DNA of 64,000 bases from the NCBI RefSeq assembly GCF_008364845.1, contig NZ_VTTP01000008.1, positions 62,001-126,000 of the forward strand, in the 5' to 3' direction. Within the stretch, counting starts at the first letter, position 1. Each line of letters opens with the position of its first letter. The DNA is from Actinotalea subterranea (GTDB lineage Bacteria; Actinomycetota; Actinomycetes; Actinomycetales; Cellulomonadaceae). The notes under the pieces were generated by a model, which made no database searches, was not told the origin of the DNA, and saw only the letters and a program-made list of their open reading frames with translations. Both the position numbers and the translations under genes were made by a program. This document shows, in pieces, positions 42,926-50,908 of this stretch.

Positions 42926-43557
42926 CACACCACCGCTCGGGCGCTGATAAGGCGCTCCGGCGGGAGGTACACGCCGGTCGCCCGATTGTCGACCACATCG
43001 TCGGGGGCGGGCGGCCAACTCCCTGACCGTGCCGCCGCCAAGACGTCCTCGGGCGCGTATCGCTCCGCACGCAGCAACCGCCGTGGTGGAAGCCGCACCG
43101 GCACGGCGATCTCTCCCTCGGCTCGGAACCGGGACCACGCCGGGTGCTGGTGCACGTCGCGAACCTCTTCGGCGAACTCGGCGTGGCCGCCCGCGGAGTG
43201 GCCGAGCAGGAACACGTAGCCGTAGAACAGCCATCCGGGTCGCTCGAGACCGTTGGTCGCGAACAGCAACGCAGTCAGGAACGCGGACGCAGCGTGGTTG
43301 TGTGCGCCGCGCTCGACGTACGTGCCGGCCGTCATCGAGACGTACGGCGAGGCATCCGCGACCCGCGTGTGCCGGTGCCGATGCGCGTCCAGCGCGCGGG
43401 AGCCGAGGAGGTTCTCCGCGTCGCCCGCCGTGGCCGCGAAGCCGTGGCGCAACGCGGCGCACACGAGGCCGTCGCGTCTCATGATCGCCTCGACCTCGTC
43501 ATTGTCGGGCTCGCGGACGAGCCCACCGATCCCGCGAATGACGTTCTGGACGAGCAC
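42925..43557 (-). CDS. Putative ADP-ribosyltransferase-fold protein
   Basis: About 210 residues from GTG 43557, which has GGGAGG seven bases upstream. A TTG at 43620 would add 21. The core reads 'ALDAHRHRHTRVADASPYVS' then 'MTAG', and later 'WSRFRAEGEIAVPVRLP'. An S-x-T core strand and a downstream E-x-E (Glu147-Gly-Glu149) in 'EGEIAVP' resemble the R-S-E signature of arginine-type ADP-ribosyltransferases. The first-strand Arg is not obvious. First gene of the operon with the helical and receiver proteins. The call rests on motifs alone. Confidence 0.45.
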   Translation of the reverse strand: MLVQNVIRGIGGLVREPDNDEVEAIMRRDGLVCAALRHGFAATAGDAENLLGSRALDAHRHRHTRVADASPYVSMTAGTYVERGAHNHAASAFLTALLFATNGLERPGWLFYGYVFLLGHSAGGHAEFAEEVRDVHQHPAWSRFRAEGEIAVPVRLPPRRLLRAERYAPEDVLAAARSGSWPPAPDDVVDNRATGVYLPPERLISARAVV

Positions 43558-43938
43558 GTCGGCCTCCCAGAGATGGGGAACGTCATCGTGATGCTGCCTG
43601 TGAACTGACAGGGTCCGCAAGAGGTTGCCCTGAGGCGGGACGTCCAGACTCCGACGTCGTGCTTGCCTCTGCTCGTCGTGGTCGCGATCGCCGCGTGGTA
43701 CGGCTGGCGCGGTGGCTCGAGCCGCGGTTGCCGGACTGGCTCAATCGGGTCGTGCTCGGGTCCGCGGCCGCGCCCACCTGCGCCAGGAACACCGACGCAG
43801 GCGACTACGTCGTGCACAGCCTCGACGGCCTCGAGCTACCGACGTCGCCCCTCGGGCGAGCGCGACAGGCTGACGCGGCCGCACCGGCGCGCGCACCCCC
43901 GTTCTCCCGAGGGAGGGCGGGGGTGCTTCGTCGTGTCC
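43558..43938. other. 381-base region without a convincing gene
   Basis: It lies between the ART-like operon and the HicB-like gene. A plus-strand frame from GTG 43659 gives 'RRVVRLARWLEPRLPDWLNR', which looks weakly protein-like but has no start signal or family, and may be debris. A hairpin closes the HicB-like side. Confidence 0.3.
43893..43926 (-). terminator. Hairpin after the HicB-like gene
   Basis: GCACCCCCG (43893-43901) and CGGGGGTGC (43918-43926) pair, with CTCCC/GGGAG inside. It is 12 bases past the stop of the HicB-like gene on its own strand. Confidence 0.6.
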
Positions 43939-44502
43939 CTACGAGCAGGTGACGGGCGTGTAGGTGTACGCGACCGGGTTCGCGCCGACGGAGTGACCGG
44001 TGCCGGTGGGTGCGTACCGCGTGCCCTCGTAGACGATCTCCTGCCCGGCCGGGACAACGAGGCGGGCTACGCGCTGGCCGTCGCCGTCGTAGAGGTTCGC
44101 GAGCCTGGCGCTGACCCGCCAGTCGCGACCGTCTCGCCCGCCGGCGAGAGAGCCGGTCGCGAGGCGCTGGCGCACCGCGGACGCCGTGACCCCGAGCAGC
44201 GCCGCGGCTTCGGAGGCGCTGATGGCGCGGGTGGCGTCGAGCACGTCGAAGCCCTGGTCGAACGCCGCGGTGGGCATCGCGCGGACGATGAACGGCTCGA
44301 AGCCGAGCTGCGCCTCGATGACAGTGAGGGCGGTGGAGACGGCCTGGCGGAGAGACGCTGCGGGAAGGGTCACGATCAGCTCGACGTGGTCGTTGAGCGG
44401 GGAGGCGCCGAGCACCGCGTGGTAGTCGGCCAGCCTGTCGAGGTCGACGCTGTCGGGGGTGATCCGACCGAGGTCGGCGATCACGTTGTAGTCGGTCGTC
44501 AT
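43939..44502 (-). CDS. HicB-like antitoxin with C-terminal HTH
   Basis: 187 residues. The first ~85 residues ('YNVIADLGRITPDSVDLDRL', 'HVELIVTLPAASLRQAVSTA') may be a degenerate HicB-type or ferredoxin-like domain. Residues ~94-130 form an excisionase/MerR-like HTH ('AISASEAAALLGVTASAVRQ', 'RLATGSLAGGRDGRDWRVSA'). The tail is beta-rich. It follows the HicA-like gene by 84 bases. ATG 44502 has AAGGAACC upstream. As an antitoxin it would bind the toxin and its own promoter. Confidence 0.6.
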   Translation of the reverse strand: MTTDYNVIADLGRITPDSVDLDRLADYHAVLGASPLNDHVELIVTLPAASLRQAVSTALTVIEAQLGFEPFIVRAMPTAAFDQGFDVLDATRAISASEAAALLGVTASAVRQRLATGSLAGGRDGRDWRVSARLANLYDGDGQRVARLVVPAGQEIVYEGTRYAPTGTGHSVGANPVAYTYTPVTCS

Positions 44503-44586
44503 GGTGGTTCCTTTCGTGGCGTTGGTGAGGTGATGAACGATGGACTCGGGGTGAGAACCGCTCTCTCCGGTTCCCACCCCCTCCCG

Positions 44587-44790
44587 CTACCTGCGCGGCG
44601 GCCAGACGAACCCGGCCCGCCGCAGGGCGGCGATCAGGTTCCGCTGGCTGCGCTGATCGCCCGGCGTGCTTGACGCCTTCGTGACGAACGCGCCGTCGCG
44701 GTTGAGCATCGGGTGCCGGGTCTTGCTCATCCGGACCTCGAAGCCCCGCCGCTCGGCCTCCGACAGGGTCTTGCGGGTGTCCCCGGCCAT
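44587..44790 (-). CDS. HicA-like toxin
   Basis: 67 residues. 'LSEAERRGFEVRMSKTRHPM' then 'LNRDGAFVTKASST' and 'RNLIAALRRAGFVWPPR' follow the HicA dsRBD-like pattern: G-F-E, an S..H catalytic His, a short hairpin, then a final helix ending 'L..AGF'. HicA toxins are mRNA interferases. It is upstream of the HicB-like gene, the standard order. ATG 44790 is preceded by GGAAAGGAG; GTG 44793 is possible. Confidence 0.6.
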   Translation of the reverse strand: MAGDTRKTLSEAERRGFEVRMSKTRHPMLNRDGAFVTKASSTPGDQRSQRNLIAALRRAGFVWPPRR

Positions 44791-44917
44791 CACTCCTTTC
44801 CTGTTGATCGAACAAGATGAGCGTAGTGCGTGCCTTGCGCTAGCGCAAGAAGCCGAGGGTTGTCTGTGTGATTCCGGCTCCGGCGGCGTAGGCGCGCGTT
44901 AGCGTGCGCGTCCCGCG

Positions 44918-45220
44918 TCAGCAGATGGCAGCGATTCGGACTGGGGAGAGTTGGGGGTGAGGGGGTCGACGAGGCCGGTGTGGACTCGTGGGGGCGGTTC
45001 CAAGCGAGGGCTTCGTGGGGGCGGACGGTGTTGTAGTCGATGCGGTAGTCCTCGGCATGGGCGACCAGGTCCAGGGCGTCGTCGATCTCCTCCAGGAACA
45101 GCCGTTCGTACTCCAGGAGCCGAAGCCTCGTTCGCATGAGCCGTTCTGGCCCGCGGTGCACTCGCGGAAGCTTGGGCTCGGCCGAGGCCGAGGAGCGTCG
45201 GGTCTGCCGGTGATGGTCGC
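44918..45220 (-). mobile_element. C-terminal remnant of an IS3/IS481-type transposase
   Basis: Reading leftward: 'SFRECTAGQNGSCERGFG', a one-base frameshift near 45119, then 'LEYERLFLEEIDDALDLVAH' and 'YRIDYNTVRPHEALAWNRPH'. This is the DDE integrase-core end (the 'YN..RPHEAL' block). The upstream two-thirds of the transposase are missing. The element is dead. Confidence 0.75.
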
Positions 45221-45231
45221 GCCCGACGTGG

Positions 45232-46404
45232 TCACGCGGTCCCGGTCGTCGCCGGCAGGGTCACGGGCGTGTCGGCGCCGATCTCGCGAGGGTCGACGCC
45301 CGCCGCCCAGGCCCCGACGAGGGCCCCGACGCGAAACGCGTCGACGACGTGCTCGACCGGGACCGACCAGCGGACGGCGACGGCCAGTGGGGTCACGGGG
45401 TAGGCCGGTGGCCAGCAGACGAGCGTGCGGAGGTCGGCGTCGAGGTACCGCAGATCGACATGCGGCACGGCGCGGACCTCGCGCTCGCGCAGCGCGCGCT
45501 CGGAGAGCTCGAGCACCGGGGGGACAGGCCCCGGTGTCGGGTTGGGCACCCACCGCTCGCCCGACGGCGTATCGCAGCGGGCGAGAAGGCCGAGGCGCAC
45601 CAGGCAGGTGAAGGCGTCCGCGAAGGTCGCCACCTGAGGCATCCCGGCCGCGCCCAAGGCGTCGAGGAGGTCGAACGGACCCGGGTTGATGGTGCGGTCG
45701 TCGCTCGTCATCGGCACCGACCCGTTCACAGGCGACGTCCAGTCGAGCTGTCGCACGCGCAGGAACGCGGTGAGGTCGTCACGCTCGAAGGGATGCCCGA
45801 GGAGTCGCACGGCCGTCTCGATCTCGCGGAACGCGGCGAGCACGGAGAGCCTGGGGGACCAGCCCGCGACCCGCCAGCCGTGGACGGCTGCCACCCACGG
45901 GTTGCGCTCGGCGAGGCTTGGCAGCGGTCCTGCGAGGCGCCGGGGAGGTCCCGCGAGCATGTCGCGCCGATCGGTGTCCGGCCAGAAGCGGAACAGCCAC
46001 TGCTCGGGCTCGAAGTGCTCGACGGCCCTGCCGGCGTACTGGTGTCGACCCCGGGCGAGGACCTGGACCCGGGCTGGACCTATGTCCTCGATGGCGAGGT
46101 CGCCGCCCGTCGGCGGATCGAACCCCGACACCGTCAGCAGCCCGCCTCCGCTGACCGGGGCCCACGGCAGCTCGTCGCAGTCCTGCCAGTCGTCGGCCAC
46201 GTCGCCGGGGCGGGAGTCCCAGCGCTCGACCCGGACCCTCAGGTCGGCGTTCCGGTCCCCAGGGGCCGCGGAGAGGGCCCCCGGCTCGGACGCGGCAAAG
46301 GTGCCGACGGGGATCCCGAAGGCTTCCAGTCCGGCCTGCTGGACGGACAGGATCGCGAAGTCGGTGACCAGCTCGCGCTCCAGCTCGCCGACGAGATGTG
46401 CCAT
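45232..46404 (-). CDS. Hypothetical protein lodged between transposase fragments
   Basis: 390 residues from ATG 46404. It has no family I recognise, no signal peptide and no membrane helix. The N-terminal third is beta-rich and acidic ('RVRVERWDSRPGDVADDWQD', 'RVQVLARGRHQYAGRAVEHF', 'EPEQWLFRFWPDT'). The C-terminal half has HTH-like or helical segments ('LLDALGAAGMPQVATFADAF', 'PVEHVVDAFRVGALVGAWAA'). The first part resembles beta-rich immunity proteins I have seen near toxins, but this is weak. The start is uncertain: the frame is open upstream into a transposase N-terminus. Confidence 0.6.
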   Translation of the reverse strand: MAHLVGELERELVTDFAILSVQQAGLEAFGIPVGTFAASEPGALSAAPGDRNADLRVRVERWDSRPGDVADDWQDCDELPWAPVSGGGLLTVSGFDPPTGGDLAIEDIGPARVQVLARGRHQYAGRAVEHFEPEQWLFRFWPDTDRRDMLAGPPRRLAGPLPSLAERNPWVAAVHGWRVAGWSPRLSVLAAFREIETAVRLLGHPFERDDLTAFLRVRQLDWTSPVNGSVPMTSDDRTINPGPFDLLDALGAAGMPQVATFADAFTCLVRLGLLARCDTPSGERWVPNPTPGPVPPVLELSERALREREVRAVPHVDLRYLDADLRTLVCWPPAYPVTPLAVAVRWSVPVEHVVDAFRVGALVGAWAAGVDPREIGADTPVTLPATTGTA

Positions 46405-46557
46405 GCGCACAGTCTGTCGCGACGTGGGCGATCTTCCGGCGGTGCCGTGCGGTGTGCGTCGGATCTGGCGCGGGACGCCCCACGACGCCGCGACCTCGGT
46501 CACCGACCGGCCATCACTGATGACCGCCAGCACCGCCATGGACCCCTGCTCAGCCAC
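46405..46557 (-). mobile_element. N-terminal remnant of a transposase
   Basis: The frame reads 'MAEQGSMAVLAVISDGRSVT' then 'EVAASWGVPRQ', the HTH start of an IS481/IS3-type transposase, and then loses similarity. It is in frame with, and directly upstream of, the 45232-46404 gene. The C-terminal transposase scrap lies on the other side of that gene in the same orientation. Confidence 0.65.
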
Positions 46558-46664
46558 CGTCAGCTCCCTCGTCGAGGGAGCGTCAAGGATCAGCCGAAGT
46601 ACCTGTCAACCATCAACCGAACGTGAGACGTCAGACCTCAGGCGCGGGCATATGGACACCCGGG

Positions 46665-46737
46665 TGGGCCCCGTGGGGATCGAACCCACAACCCGCGGAT
46701 TAAAAGTCCGCTGCTCTGCCGATTGAGCTAGAGGCCC
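46665..46737 (-). tRNA. tRNA-Lys (TTT)
   Basis: 73 nt. The acceptor GGGCCTC pairs with GGGGCCC (one U-G pair), the anticodon loop CTTTTAA gives TTT, the T-loop reads GTTCGATC, and the discriminator is A. Its 3' end faces the island at lower coordinates, the usual side for integration into a tRNA gene. Confidence 0.97.
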
Positions 46738-46807
46738 GGGACATGCGGGGATGAGTTGGGGGAACCCTAGGGAGAACCCGACCGGCGCCCGCCCGTCCGG
46801 GGACAGG

Positions 46808-46981
46808 CTACGCGGACACCGCGAGGTCGGTTCCGTCGGGCCCTCCTGGATCGCGGATCGCCCGCAGGATGCGGGCTCGCAGTTCGGTCGGCGCGAGCGT
46901 GCGAAGCTCATCGGTCGTCAGCAGGACGGCCCCGCTTGGCGCACCCAGAACCCCGTAGAGCCGCTCAACAGCCCGGGTCAC
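46808..46981 (-). CDS. Possible small protein or gene remnant
   Basis: 57 codons from GTG 46981: 'VERLYGVLGAPSGAVLLTTD', 'ELRTLAPTELRARILRAIRD' and 'PGGPDGTDLAVSA'. The composition and helix pattern look like a real protein, but there is no clear ribosome-binding site and no family. It may be the tail of a lost gene beside tRNA-Lys. Confidence 0.35.
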   Translation of the reverse strand: MTRAVERLYGVLGAPSGAVLLTTDELRTLAPTELRARILRAIRDPGGPDGTDLAVSA

Positions 46982-47204
46982 CCCCGCCGGGCGTGAGCGA
47001 GGTCGCCGCTCTCACTGCGGCATGACCGCCGACGGCTCGGGCCCCCGGTGCTTCCTGGACCGTGGACTGGGCTCTGTCATCGTGCCTGGCGGCCTGCGTG
47101 AGCGCGGCTGGCATGGGCCCCCGAGCAGCCTTGCCCAATGTCTTAATTCTTGCGACACTCGCCTCGGGCGCCATCGGGTGTCTCCAGAAGAAGGACATTG
47201 AGAC

Positions 47205-48383
47205 ATGCTCTACCGGACACCGCCCCTCGACCTCCACGACGTTCAGGTCCTGGAGGAGATCGCTGCCATGCGCGGCGAGCTGGCGGAGCACCTGCGTGTT
47301 CCCCGCCGCTGGACCGGCCGCCTCCGCCGTACCGCCCTGGCGCGTGCGATCCAAGGATCGAACAGCATCGAGGGGTACCGGGTCGACCTCGACGACGCGG
47401 ACGCAGCTCTCGACGACGAGGAGCCGCTGAGCGCCGACCAGCGAACGTTCGCAGAAATCCGCGGCTACCGTCAGGCCCTCGGGTACGTCCTCGCGATGGC
47501 CCGGGACGAGCACTTCTCGCTCGACGCCTCGGCCGTGCGCTCGATGCACTTCATGATGCTCGCGCACGACCTCTCGAAGAGCCCGGGTCAGTACCGCCAG
47601 CGGGAAATCTACGTTCACGACGAGCAGACGGAGGAGATCGTCTACACGGGCCCGCCCGCCGACGACGTCCCTCGCCTCATGGGCGAGCTGATGACCGAGC
47701 TGAACAGGCCCGACGGCGAGGACCCCATGGTTCACGCCGCGATGGCGCACCTGAACCTCGTGATGGTCCACCCGTTCCGTGACGGCAACGGTCGCATGGC
47801 GCGTGCTCTCCAGACGCTCGTCCTCGCGCGCCGAGGCGTCGCGGAATCGGAGTTCGCGAGTATCGAGGAGTGGCTCGGCGCGAACACCGACGACTACTAC
47901 CGCGTGTTGGCAGCGACGGGCCGTGGTGAGTGGCGGCCCGACGGCGACGCGCATCTGTGGGTGAGCTTCAACCTGCGGGCGCACCACATGCAGGCGCAGA
48001 CCGTCCGTAGTCGATGGCGGCGCGCCCAGCGCTCGTACGAGCTGCTCGACGAGCTGCTCATCCCCAACCGCCTGCCTGACCGTGCCATCGACGCGCTGTA
48101 CTCCGGGCTCCTTGGGTTCCGGCTGCGTCGTCAGACCTACGTGGACCAGACCGGGGTGGATGCGCGGACGGCGAGCCGCGACTTCAAGGCTCTCGCCGAT
48201 GCCGGGCTGCTCCGGGCGGTGGGCGAGACGAAGGGCCGGTACTACGTCGCAGGCCTGGTCCTTGAGGAGGTGCGCCGGGAGGTCGGGCGTGGCGAACCGC
48301 TGGTGGACCCCTACCCGTGGATGGTCGTAGAGCTTGCGAAGGCGGCCGCCGAGGTCGGCCCGGCCCGCACCGTCGGGCCGTAG
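47205..48383 (+). CDS. Fic-family AMP-transferase-like protein
   Basis: 392 residues. The Fic active site 'HPFRDGNGRMAR' is complete, with the catalytic His, and the flap strand is before it. An N-terminal inhibitory motif 'GSNSIEGY' (S..xE-G, ~51-58) places it in the self-inhibited class, where the Glu blocks ATP. A C-terminal winged-helix ('RQTYVDQTGVDARTASRDFK', 'ALADAGLLRAVGETKGRYYV') suggests DNA binding. ATG 47205 has GAAGGAC upstream. The target protein is unknown. It lies beside tRNA-Lys at the island edge. Confidence 0.9.
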   Translation: MLYRTPPLDLHDVQVLEEIAAMRGELAEHLRVPRRWTGRLRRTALARAIQGSNSIEGYRVDLDDADAALDDEEPLSADQRTFAEIRGYRQALGYVLAMARDEHFSLDASAVRSMHFMMLAHDLSKSPGQYRQREIYVHDEQTEEIVYTGPPADDVPRLMGELMTELNRPDGEDPMVHAAMAHLNLVMVHPFRDGNGRMARALQTLVLARRGVAESEFASIEEWLGANTDDYYRVLAATGRGEWRPDGDAHLWVSFNLRAHHMQAQTVRSRWRRAQRSYELLDELLIPNRLPDRAIDALYSGLLGFRLRRQTYVDQTGVDARTASRDFKALADAGLLRAVGETKGRYYVAGLVLEEVRREVGRGEPLVDPYPWMVVELAKAAAEVGPARTVGP

Positions 48384-48588
48384 CTCAGCACTCTGCCGGG
48401 TGGACGCCGCCCGACGGCACGACGAGGGTGTCGCCGCAGAGGTCGCGGCCCAGCGGCCGCCCGTGAGGTGTCAGCGTGTTGCGCGCGTCGTCCGGCCGGT
48501 GAACGCCTCAGGGCACCGGGCGTGGTCCCGTCCTGCTCCCGCGACCGTGCCCGCGCCCTGAGCGACCTCACGAGCGCCGACGGCCCCC

Positions 48589-50034
48589 TCAGTGGTCGTC
48601 GACGGCCGCAGCCGTACGCGGCAGGAACGGCACCGCGAGGAGGCAGGCGGCCGAGATGCCGAGGACCACGACCAGGCCGGTGGTCAGTGCGTGCACCTGG
48701 CCGTCGGGCAGCCCCCCGAGGTAGGCGGAGGTGATGACGGCGAGGCCGAGACCGGCGGCGATCTGCTGGATGGCGCTGAGGGAGCCGCTGGCGGCCCCGG
48801 CCTCCTCGGGCGCGACGCTGCCGAGGGCCGTGGCGAAGATGGAGCTGAAGCAGGCGCCGGCGCCGATCCCGATGACGAGGACGGGCAGGGCGATCTGCCA
48901 CCAGGTGGCGCCCGTGCCGACGGTGCGGATGACGAGCAGGAACGCGAGGGTCCCGGCCATCGTGGTGAGCAGTCCGAGGAGGACCATCGCTCGGCCGGGC
49001 CGTGAGGGCAGTGCCATCCAGACGCCGGAGGCGATGATGATGCCGATGGTCAGTGGCAGCAGGTTCAGCGCCGCCTGGGACGGGCTGAAGCCCAGGCCGA
49101 GCTGGAAGTACAGGGCGATCACGTACATCAGGCCGTTGAAGGCGGCGAAGACGAGCAGCCCCGTGGCCAGGCCCGCGGAGAACCCGCGGTTGCGCAGCAG
49201 GCTCGGTGCCACGAGCGGTTGCGGAGAGGTCCGCTGGCGCGCGACGAAGGCGCCGAAGAAGAGGACGGACGCCGCCGTCGACGCGTAGGACAGTGCGTTC
49301 CACCCCTCGCTCGAGCCCTCGATCAGCCCGAACAGCAGCGTGAAGGTGGTCCCGGTGAGCAGCAGGGACCCGCGGACGTCGATCCGCACCGTGGGATCGC
49401 CCTCGACCGCGGGGAGCCATCGGATCGCGGCGACGAGCGCGGCGCCTCCCACGACGATGTTGAGCAGGAACATGGGTCGCCACCCGAGCCCGAGGATGTT
49501 CGCGTCGATCAGGAACCCGGCGAGGATCGGTCCGCCGACGCCGAAGATGCCCAGCATCGGGCCGAAGGCACCGAACGCCTTGGCCAGCGCATCCTTGGGG
49601 AAGGTGCGGGTCATGATCGCCATGCCCTGGGGGATCAGGAGCGCGCCGAAGGAGCCCTGGACCACGCGGGCGACGATGATCGCCGCCGGGTTCCAGGCGA
49701 GGCCGGCGAGCGCGGATGCCGCGACGAAGCCGGTGAGCCCGATCAGGAAGACCCGGCGCTGTCCGTAGCGATCGCCCAGGCGGCCGCCGACGACCAGGAG
49801 TGAGCCGAGTGCGAGCGCGTACCCGGCGCCGAGCCACTTGACCAGGGCTGGTCCGCCGCCGAGCTCGGCGGCGACTGCCGGCGCGCCGATGTTGGTGATC
49901 GTCGCGTCCATCAGGTCGAGGCCGTCGGCGACCAGGACGATCAGGAGCGTCGTCCACAGCGTGAACGCGGAGGGTGCGGCCTTCGGACTGGGTGAGTCGA
50001 GGGGCGGGGAGGCCGTCTCCTGGGATGTAGCCAT
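48589..50034 (-). CDS. MFS drug exporter, DHA2 (14-helix) type
   Basis: 481 residues, about 14 transmembrane helices. Motif A-like 'GGRLGDRYGQRRVFLIGL' follows helix 2, and motif C-like 'GPMLGIFGVGGPILAGFLI' is in helix 5, both typical of drug:H+ antiporters. ATG 50034 has GGAGCC upstream; an in-frame ATG at 50121 lies inside the operator array and is unlikely. It is controlled by the divergent TetR through three palindromes. Confidence 0.92.
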   Translation of the reverse strand: MATSQETASPPLDSPSPKAAPSAFTLWTTLLIVLVADGLDLMDATITNIGAPAVAAELGGGPALVKWLGAGYALALGSLLVVGGRLGDRYGQRRVFLIGLTGFVAASALAGLAWNPAAIIVARVVQGSFGALLIPQGMAIMTRTFPKDALAKAFGAFGPMLGIFGVGGPILAGFLIDANILGLGWRPMFLLNIVVGGAALVAAIRWLPAVEGDPTVRIDVRGSLLLTGTTFTLLFGLIEGSSEGWNALSYASTAASVLFFGAFVARQRTSPQPLVAPSLLRNRGFSAGLATGLLVFAAFNGLMYVIALYFQLGLGFSPSQAALNLLPLTIGIIIASGVWMALPSRPGRAMVLLGLLTTMAGTLAFLLVIRTVGTGATWWQIALPVLVIGIGAGACFSSIFATALGSVAPEEAGAASGSLSAIQQIAAGLGLAVITSAYLGGLPDGQVHALTTGLVVVLGISAACLLAVPFLPRTAAAVDDH

Positions 50035-50077
50035 CGGGGGGCTCCGTTCACGGGTCGCGGAAGTCGGTTCGAACGCG

Positions 50078-50140
50078 ATCGTAACGAACATGTTCGGGAC
50101 GAACAAGTTCGCGTCGAACATGTTCGTCGCGCGTTACGAT
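50078..50140. promoter_or_regulatory. Triple operator between two TACGAT -10 boxes
   Basis: CGAACATGTTCG (50085-50096), CGAACAAGTTCG (50100-50111) and CGAACATGTTCG (50115-50126) stand exactly 15 bases apart. The first and third are perfect palindromes. They fill the space between TACGAT on the minus strand (50078-50083, MFS gene) and TACGAT on the plus strand (50135-50140, TetR gene). This fits cooperative repression of both promoters. Confidence 0.85.
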
Positions 50141-50146
50141 GACGCC

Positions 50147-50851
50147 ATGCCGAGAGCCGAGCCGCGCAGCCGCCGCGAGCGTCCCGCCAAGCCCCCGCTC
50201 AGCCGCGAGGTGATCGTCGATGCGGCGGTCCGCGTCCTCGAGAGCGACGGCATCGGGCGGCTCACCATGCGTCGCCTCGCCCAGGAGGTCGACGCCGGGC
50301 CGGCGTCCCTCTACGTGTATGTGCGGAGCACCACCGAGGTCCACGCCCTGCTGATCGATCGCCTTCTCGCGACCCTGGACCTGACATGGGACGGCCGAGG
50401 TGACTGGCGACAGCGCCTGCGCGCGTTGCTCACCGACTACGGCAACCTGCTGATGGCGCATCCCGGGCTCGCCGACTCGGCCCTCGTCACGTGGCCCCAG
50501 GGGACCAACTACCTCGACCTCGTCGAGCTGCTGCTGAGGCTGCTCGACGCCGGCGGCGCGTCTCCCGCTCGCGCCGCGTGGGGCGTCGACGTCCTGCTCC
50601 AGCAGGCGACCGCGATGGCGGCCGAGTACGGCGGACGCGGACGCCCCGCAGGAGGGCAGGGCGACGTGGCCGACCTGGTTGCCGCGCTCGACGACGCGAG
50701 CCCGCAGCGCCACCCGTTGCTCACGACGATCGGCGCGGAGCAGATGGTCGGCGGCGAGCGCGACGAGCGGCGCGCGTGGGCCATGGACGTCACCGTCTCC
50801 GGGATCTTCGCGACCCCCGTGCCCGGCGAGCAGACCCACCCGGCGATCTGA
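50147..50851 (+). CDS. TetR-family repressor of the MFS exporter
   Basis: 234 residues. HTH ~22-68 ('LSREVIVDAAVRVLESDGIG', 'RLTMRRLAQEVDAGPASLYV', 'YVRSTTE'), followed by a TetR_C-type ligand domain. The sequence 'LYVYVRS..E' is usual for repressors of drug exporters. The ATG begins six bases after TACGAT, so it is leaderless and has no ribosome-binding site. Confidence 0.9.
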   Translation: MPRAEPRSRRERPAKPPLSREVIVDAAVRVLESDGIGRLTMRRLAQEVDAGPASLYVYVRSTTEVHALLIDRLLATLDLTWDGRGDWRQRLRALLTDYGNLLMAHPGLADSALVTWPQGTNYLDLVELLLRLLDAGGASPARAAWGVDVLLQQATAMAAEYGGRGRPAGGQGDVADLVAALDDASPQRHPLLTTIGAEQMVGGERDERRAWAMDVTVSGIFATPVPGEQTHPAI

Positions 50852-50908
50852 GCGGCCCGGTGACCTGACCGTCGCAGACGGTGGCCAGGGTGTCGCCGGG
50901 GTCCGGGC

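Noticed and set aside
46751-46996. Plus-strand frame 'MSWGNPRENPTGARPSGDRL' after tRNA-Lys
   Set aside because: Low-complexity translation without a ribosome-binding site; the opposite strand (46808-46981) has a more protein-like reading.
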